Positions 61,038 through 64,000 of a stretch of DNA of 64,000 nucleotides are shown piece by piece (position 1 is the stretch's first letter; each line of letters begins with the position of its first letter). A program made the position numbers and the translations under genes. The stretch is from a bacterium (GTDB lineage: Bacteria; Desulfobacterota; JAPLJL01), in NCBI GenBank assembly GCA_028713675.1, contig JAQTNV010000002.1, forward strand, positions 1-64,000, written 5' to 3'. The notes beneath the pieces are model-generated. The model did no database searches, had not been told where the DNA came from, and saw nothing but the letters and a program-made list of their open reading frames with translations.

Positions 61038-61232
61038 TTTGACAACCTCCTTCCGGCTGTTTTTTTCCTCCGGGGAAGATTTGTCCGAAATCGAACCCGC
61101 AATCGGTCCTTTCGCCGGTTCAACGCAAGAATCCTTGCCTTCCGCCATGGATAAATTCCTCCTCCCTTGATCTGATCCTTAAGTGTTAATTCCCTAAAAT
61201 AGGTAAAACGTTAATTCGGGATCTGCCGGATA

Positions 61233-61272
61233 ATAAAAAAACGCGGGGGGAGGAACTATCTTCTCCCCCCGC
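61233..61272 (-). terminator. Strong intrinsic terminator after the DUF5320 gene
   Basis: Minus strand: GCGGGGGGAG (61272-61263) pairs with CTCCCCCCGC (61252-61243), then a T7 run (61241-61234). It ends the first transcript of the cluster and separates it from the peroxiredoxin gene. Confidence 0.85.
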
Positions 61273-61278
61273 ATCCCG

Positions 61279-61674
61279 CTACTCTCCTGGCTTCTTCTCG
61301 AGTTCCCCGATTCGAGACCGGACCGCTTCAATCTCTTTCTTGAGGGAGCTAAGCTGTTCTTCGAGAAAGGGTTTCTCATCCGTAGCGGGACGGCCGTGCC
61401 CATAAGAACCTCCGGGATAATAATCCCAGCATATTGGGCCCATACCGAACCATTCACCGCGCCGGCCATAGCCGAGGAAACTTCGGCCTCGGCCTCCGCC
61501 AAAGACCCGGCCGCGCCCACCTCCCCGGGGAGCAAATCCGCGGCCTGCGCCCTTGTGGATAAAATTCCTGCCCGGCCCCGGGAAAGCAGATCCTGTTCCC
61601 GGGGAGCAAAATCCAAAACCTCCACCTGTTCTCGGTCCCATTCCCATTGGACCCGTTCCATTAAAACCTGGCAT
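61279..61674 (-). CDS. DUF5320 family protein
   Basis: 131 residues. MPGFNGTGPMGMGPRTGGGFGFC opens a long Gly-rich, low-complexity region; the end is a coiled coil (FLEEQLSSLKKEIEAVRSRIGELEKK, about 100-128). This is the typical DUF5320 layout. It follows the NifX-like gene by 37 bases, and both are probably made from the sigma-54 promoter upstream. Confidence 0.8.
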   Translation of the reverse strand: MPGFNGTGPMGMGPRTGGGFGFCSPGTGSAFPGPGRNFIHKGAGRGFAPRGGGRGRVFGGGRGRSFLGYGRRGEWFGMGPICWDYYPGGSYGHGRPATDEKPFLEEQLSSLKKEIEAVRSRIGELEKKPGE

Positions 61675-61711
61675 GATACTAACCTCCCTTCTTTTTTTTA
61701 CTCATTGGTAT

Positions 61712-62128
61712 TTATTTTCTTCCTTTAATCCCTCGCCGCTTTCCCCATTTGCCGCCTCCCGGACGGTCGGGCCGGAGCCCATCCCTCCGGCGGCAATACG
61801 CACCCGGCTCCCTCCCCATCTCGGGCTCCAAACTGCCCGCTAAAAATTTTCCGATCACCTCTTCCATTTCTCCCGTAATCCAGGGAATCAGCTTTATCCC
61901 TCTCCCCGTTATCATTCTTCCGGAAAACCCATCGATGTTCCCGCAGATCAAAACATCCGGGTTGAGATCCATGAGCCGATTTATTCTTGTTATTGACGGC
62001 CCCGGGGGTACACTCACTTCCTCTTTATTAATCAACTTCCCCTTGTCTATCGTGATCAGAAGGATCCAGGACGCCGCATCGAGGCGGGGAGCTACCATGG
62101 ACCCTAATAACGGAATTGCCGCTTTCAT
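61712..62128 (-). CDS. NifX-like metal-cofactor-binding protein
   Basis: 138 residues. MKAAIPLLGSMVAPRLDAASWILLI...PDVLICGNIDGFSGRMITGRGIKLIPWITGEMEEVIGKFLAG matches the dinitrogenase-iron-molybdenum-cofactor family. The last 35 residues are basic and low-complexity. It is the first gene after the sigma-54 promoter. Confidence 0.8.
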   Translation of the reverse strand: MKAAIPLLGSMVAPRLDAASWILLITIDKGKLINKEEVSVPPGPSITRINRLMDLNPDVLICGNIDGFSGRMITGRGIKLIPWITGEMEEVIGKFLAGSLEPEMGREPGAYCRRRDGLRPDRPGGGKWGKRRGIKGRK

Positions 62129-62200
62129 CCTGCAATCGTTTCGATTTCAAAAACCTCGTTTTAATTAAGAAAACAACTTTTTCTTTCTGAGCGATATGAA

Positions 62201-62216
62201 TGCAAACTCTGTGCCG
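62201..62216 (-). promoter_or_regulatory. Sigma-54 promoter
   Basis: Minus strand: CGGCAC (62216-62211), 5 bases, TTGCA (62205-62201). This matches the TGGCAC-N5-TTGCW consensus except for its first base, with the GG and GC at the required distance. It lies 73 bases before the NifX-like ATG. Confidence 0.75.
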
Positions 62217-62274
62217 ATTGAAATATTTCAATAAATATCATAAATATCAGCGGCTTACATATTTGAGCTTTCAA

Positions 62275-62330
62275 AATATGTTGCATACTCAAAACATAAT
62301 TGCGCAACATAGACGCAATATTGCAACAAC
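62275..62330 (-). promoter_or_regulatory. Upstream activating region for a sigma-54 activator
   Basis: Three TGTTGC/GCAACA hexamers (62279-62284, 62304-62309, 62323-62328) together with palindromes TTGCGCAA (62300-62307) and GCAATATTGC (62315-62324), about 65-115 bases upstream of the -24 element. The activator gene is adjacent. Confidence 0.6.
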
Positions 62331-62408
62331 GAAACAGGCAGGTTTTTTTGTGGGGAAAGGAAATTTATAAAAGGGAAAATCTCAAGCGATTATTCAACCT
62401 AGAAATAA

Positions 62409-63752
62409 TCATTTTATCCCATGCTTTTTCATCTTTCTCCAGAGGGTAGAACGGTCAATCCCCAATTCTTGGGCCGCCTTGCCTTTATGGCCACTCGACT
62501 TTTTTAGAGCTTCCATGATCATTCCCGCCTCCGCACTGCCAAGTTGACTCTGCCGGGAAGAACCGGGTTTTAATCTTGCCTCCATGGTTCTATTCAATAC
62601 TTCTTGAGGCAGATGGGTGGGCAGGATGCGGGGACCGTGGCAGAGCACCATCGCCCGCTCGATCATGTTCTCGAGCTCCCGGATATTCCCGGGGAAATCG
62701 TAACTCATCATAACATCCATTGCCTCGTCGGAAACCCCGTCGACCTTTTTCCCCATCCTTAAATTGAAACGCCGGATGAAGTGTTCAACCAGGAGAGGAA
62801 GATCTTCCTTCCGCCCCGCCAGGGGAGGTAGATCGATCCGGATTACATTTAAACGGTAAAAAAGATCCTCCCGGAACCGGCCCTGGGCCACCAATCCGGA
62901 CAGGTCCTGATTGGCGGCCGCCACGATTCTTACATCTGCCCGGACCGGCGCGGTTGCCCCCAAAGGTTCATATTCCTTTTGTTCCAGAACCCGGAGCAGT
63001 TTCACCTGGAGGGCGGGGGAAATGTTTCCAATTTCATCGAGGAAAAGCGTGCCGCCCTCCGCCCGGGCGAAACGGCCGGGCTTGTCTTTTTTCGCGTCGG
63101 TAAACGCGCCTTGCAGATAACCGAAAAGTTCCGACTCCAGGAGGGAATCCGGGAGGGCTCCGCAGTTAACCGCGAGGTAAGGCCCCTCTGCCCTCCGGCT
63201 CAGGTTGTGAATCGCCCGGGCAAAAAGTTCTTTCCCCGAACCGCTGGGTCCCTGAATCAGGATGGTCGAATCACTTTCCGCGACATCAGGTAAAACCTGG
63301 AAAATTTCCTGAATCCGGTGGTTCTTCGAAATGATATCCTGGAAGGTATAACGGTCCGCCACCGCCTTCTTCAGTTCCTCGAGCGCGGAGAGATCCCGGA
63401 AGGTTTCCACCCCGCCGCTGGCTTCTCCCCTTTCGTCCCGGAGAACCGAAGTGGAGATACTGATTGGAATCCGGTCACCCCGCGAATTCAAGATTTCGCA
63501 CCGGCGATCAATAATTTCCTTCCCGGACTTCAAACTTTCTTTGAGGGCGCAGGCTTCTCCGCAGATATCGGCATGAAACACCTCAAAACATTTCTTCCCG
63601 ATCGCTTCTTCCCGGGAAACCCCGGTAATCCGCTCGGCTGCCCGGTTAAAGCTGGTGACCTGCCACTTGCGATCAACCGTGAAAACCCCATCGGCGATGC
63701 TGTCGAGAATGGTCCCGAGAATCCGCTGGCTTTTTTCGCTTCTCTTTTCCAC
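62409..63752 (-). CDS. Sigma-54-dependent activator with PAS domain
   Basis: 447 residues. A PAS domain (about 10-125) includes a CGEACALKESLKSG...CEIL cysteine set that could sense redox state or metal. The AAA+ domain has Walker A GPSGSGKELFAR, the sigma-54 contact loop GAFTDA (a known variant of GAFTGA), Walker B GGTLFLDEIG and the sensor segments. The C-terminal Fis-type helix-turn-helix (KGKAAQELGIDRSTLWRKMKKHGI) would bind the repeats in the next spacer. It most likely switches on the metal-cofactor operon that follows. Confidence 0.92.
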   Translation of the reverse strand: MEKRSEKSQRILGTILDSIADGVFTVDRKWQVTSFNRAAERITGVSREEAIGKKCFEVFHADICGEACALKESLKSGKEIIDRRCEILNSRGDRIPISISTSVLRDERGEASGGVETFRDLSALEELKKAVADRYTFQDIISKNHRIQEIFQVLPDVAESDSTILIQGPSGSGKELFARAIHNLSRRAEGPYLAVNCGALPDSLLESELFGYLQGAFTDAKKDKPGRFARAEGGTLFLDEIGNISPALQVKLLRVLEQKEYEPLGATAPVRADVRIVAAANQDLSGLVAQGRFREDLFYRLNVIRIDLPPLAGRKEDLPLLVEHFIRRFNLRMGKKVDGVSDEAMDVMMSYDFPGNIRELENMIERAMVLCHGPRILPTHLPQEVLNRTMEARLKPGSSRQSQLGSAEAGMIMEALKKSSGHKGKAAQELGIDRSTLWRKMKKHGIK

Positions 63753-63772
63753 GCGCTGATATTGTTAAAAGT

Positions 63773-64000
63773 TCATTCCGCCGGACAGATTTTCCGGCCG
63801 GAAGTAATCCTTAAAATCTCTCGGAAGAGCGGCCTTTCTCTCACTTTGGAAAACCCATGGTATTGTAAAAGCTCGACTCGATTTTGCCGGATAAAATCCG
63901 GAACGGAATCATTTTCTATCAAGGCAACGAAGAATTTCAGGCCCAAACCTATAATTCCATCGGGATTTCCAAACTCTCCGATTACGATGCTTCCTCCCGA
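63773..64000 (-). CDS. Methyltransferase, C-terminal part (cut by window edge)
   Basis: The last 75 codons of a minus-strand gene whose start lies beyond the window. GGSIVIGEFGNPDGIIG followed by FFVALIENDSVPDFIRQN and LLQYHGF resembles the last strands of class I S-adenosylmethionine methyltransferases of the UbiE type. It ends 20 bases before the sigma-54 activator gene, so the two may be co-transcribed. Confidence 0.65.
   Translation of the reverse strand, partial: SGGSIVIGEFGNPDGIIGLGLKFFVALIENDSVPDFIRQNRVELLQYHGFSKVRERPLFREILRITSGRKICPAE

Noticed and set aside
60435-61148. Peroxiredoxin as two fragments or a pseudogene
   Set aside because: The TGA stands precisely at the peroxidatic Cys codon, the frame is unchanged after it and all other motifs are intact, so selenocysteine recoding is the better reading.
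62409-63752. Sigma-54 activator as inactive because of GAFTDA in place of GAFTGA
   Set aside because: GAFTDA is a frequent natural variant, and Walker A, Walker B and the Fis helix-turn-helix are intact.

Overview
The window looks like chromosomal DNA of an uncultured, Gram-negative-type, probably anaerobic bacterium. The signs are a diacylglyceryl transferase (Lgt), an ECF sigma factor with a zinc-finger anti-sigma factor and an RseB-like protein, a hydrogenase nickel chaperone, many ferredoxin-domain and Mrp/NifX-type proteins, and a sigma-54 activator with a matching promoter. Most of the DNA is G+C-rich. The intergenic spaces carry AT-rich or tandem-like short repeats that recur in several families. 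A stand-alone ATP-pyrophosphatase-type GMP synthase and a selenocysteine peroxiredoxin are further markers. I cannot name a phylum from sequence alone; a Desulfobacterota-like or candidate-phylum anaerobe would fit.

Layout, 0-28.6 kb (core chromosome): a dienoyl-CoA isomerase-like crotonase and a long-chain acyl-CoA synthetase; tRNA-Ala(GGC); hypA with a ferredoxin-like partner; an M20 amidohydrolase; a def - DUF4388/J-domain/TPR - fmt - rpe run; an autoregulated ECF sigma / anti-sigma / RseB-like module that overlaps a Gld-type ABC exporter operon (ATPase, permease, GldG-like, DUF4340); an Ogt-type DNA repair protein; a 1966-residue orphan histidine kinase with twelve PAS domains; the stand-alone GMP synthase; an ARPP-1-like protein; and a WYL regulator.

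28.65-44.72 kb (accessory element): it begins at a tRNA-Leu(UAA) gene cut off exactly after the anticodon loop and ends near a complete tyrosine recombinase. It carries a small and a large terminase subunit but no portal or capsid genes, an AbiE toxin-antitoxin pair with a duplicated operator, a likely PD-(D/E)XK nuclease, decayed genes, and four copies of a palindrome (TTCCAC-N4-GTGGAA) that I saw only here. Its centrepiece is a tightly coupled five-gene operon on the minus strand (43264 to 35836). The genes encode an SIS isomerase-HAD phosphatase fusion, a PRTase-fold protein, an ORC/STAND-like ATPase, an unrecognised Rossmann-like protein, and a PfkB-family kinase with added CxxC pairs. I read it as a candidate defence or stress system built on sugar-phosphate/nucleotide chemistry.

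44.8-64 kb (core chromosome again): a half-size TauE/SafE transporter; lgt; a membrane methyltransferase with its uncharacterised partner; trmO; DUF6125; a B12-binding radical SAM protein; several small metabolic genes; then a long minus-strand cluster of metal-cofactor genes. That cluster holds a NifU-like scaffold, FmdB, a DUF59 protein, two ferredoxin-MinD ATPases, NifX-like proteins, a MOSC protein, an Mrp-NifX fusion with an internal ribosome-binding site, DUF5320 proteins and a 1-Cys-type selenocysteine peroxiredoxin. A sigma-54 promoter, an upstream activating region and a sigma-54 activator gene sit at its head. The window ends inside a methyltransferase gene.
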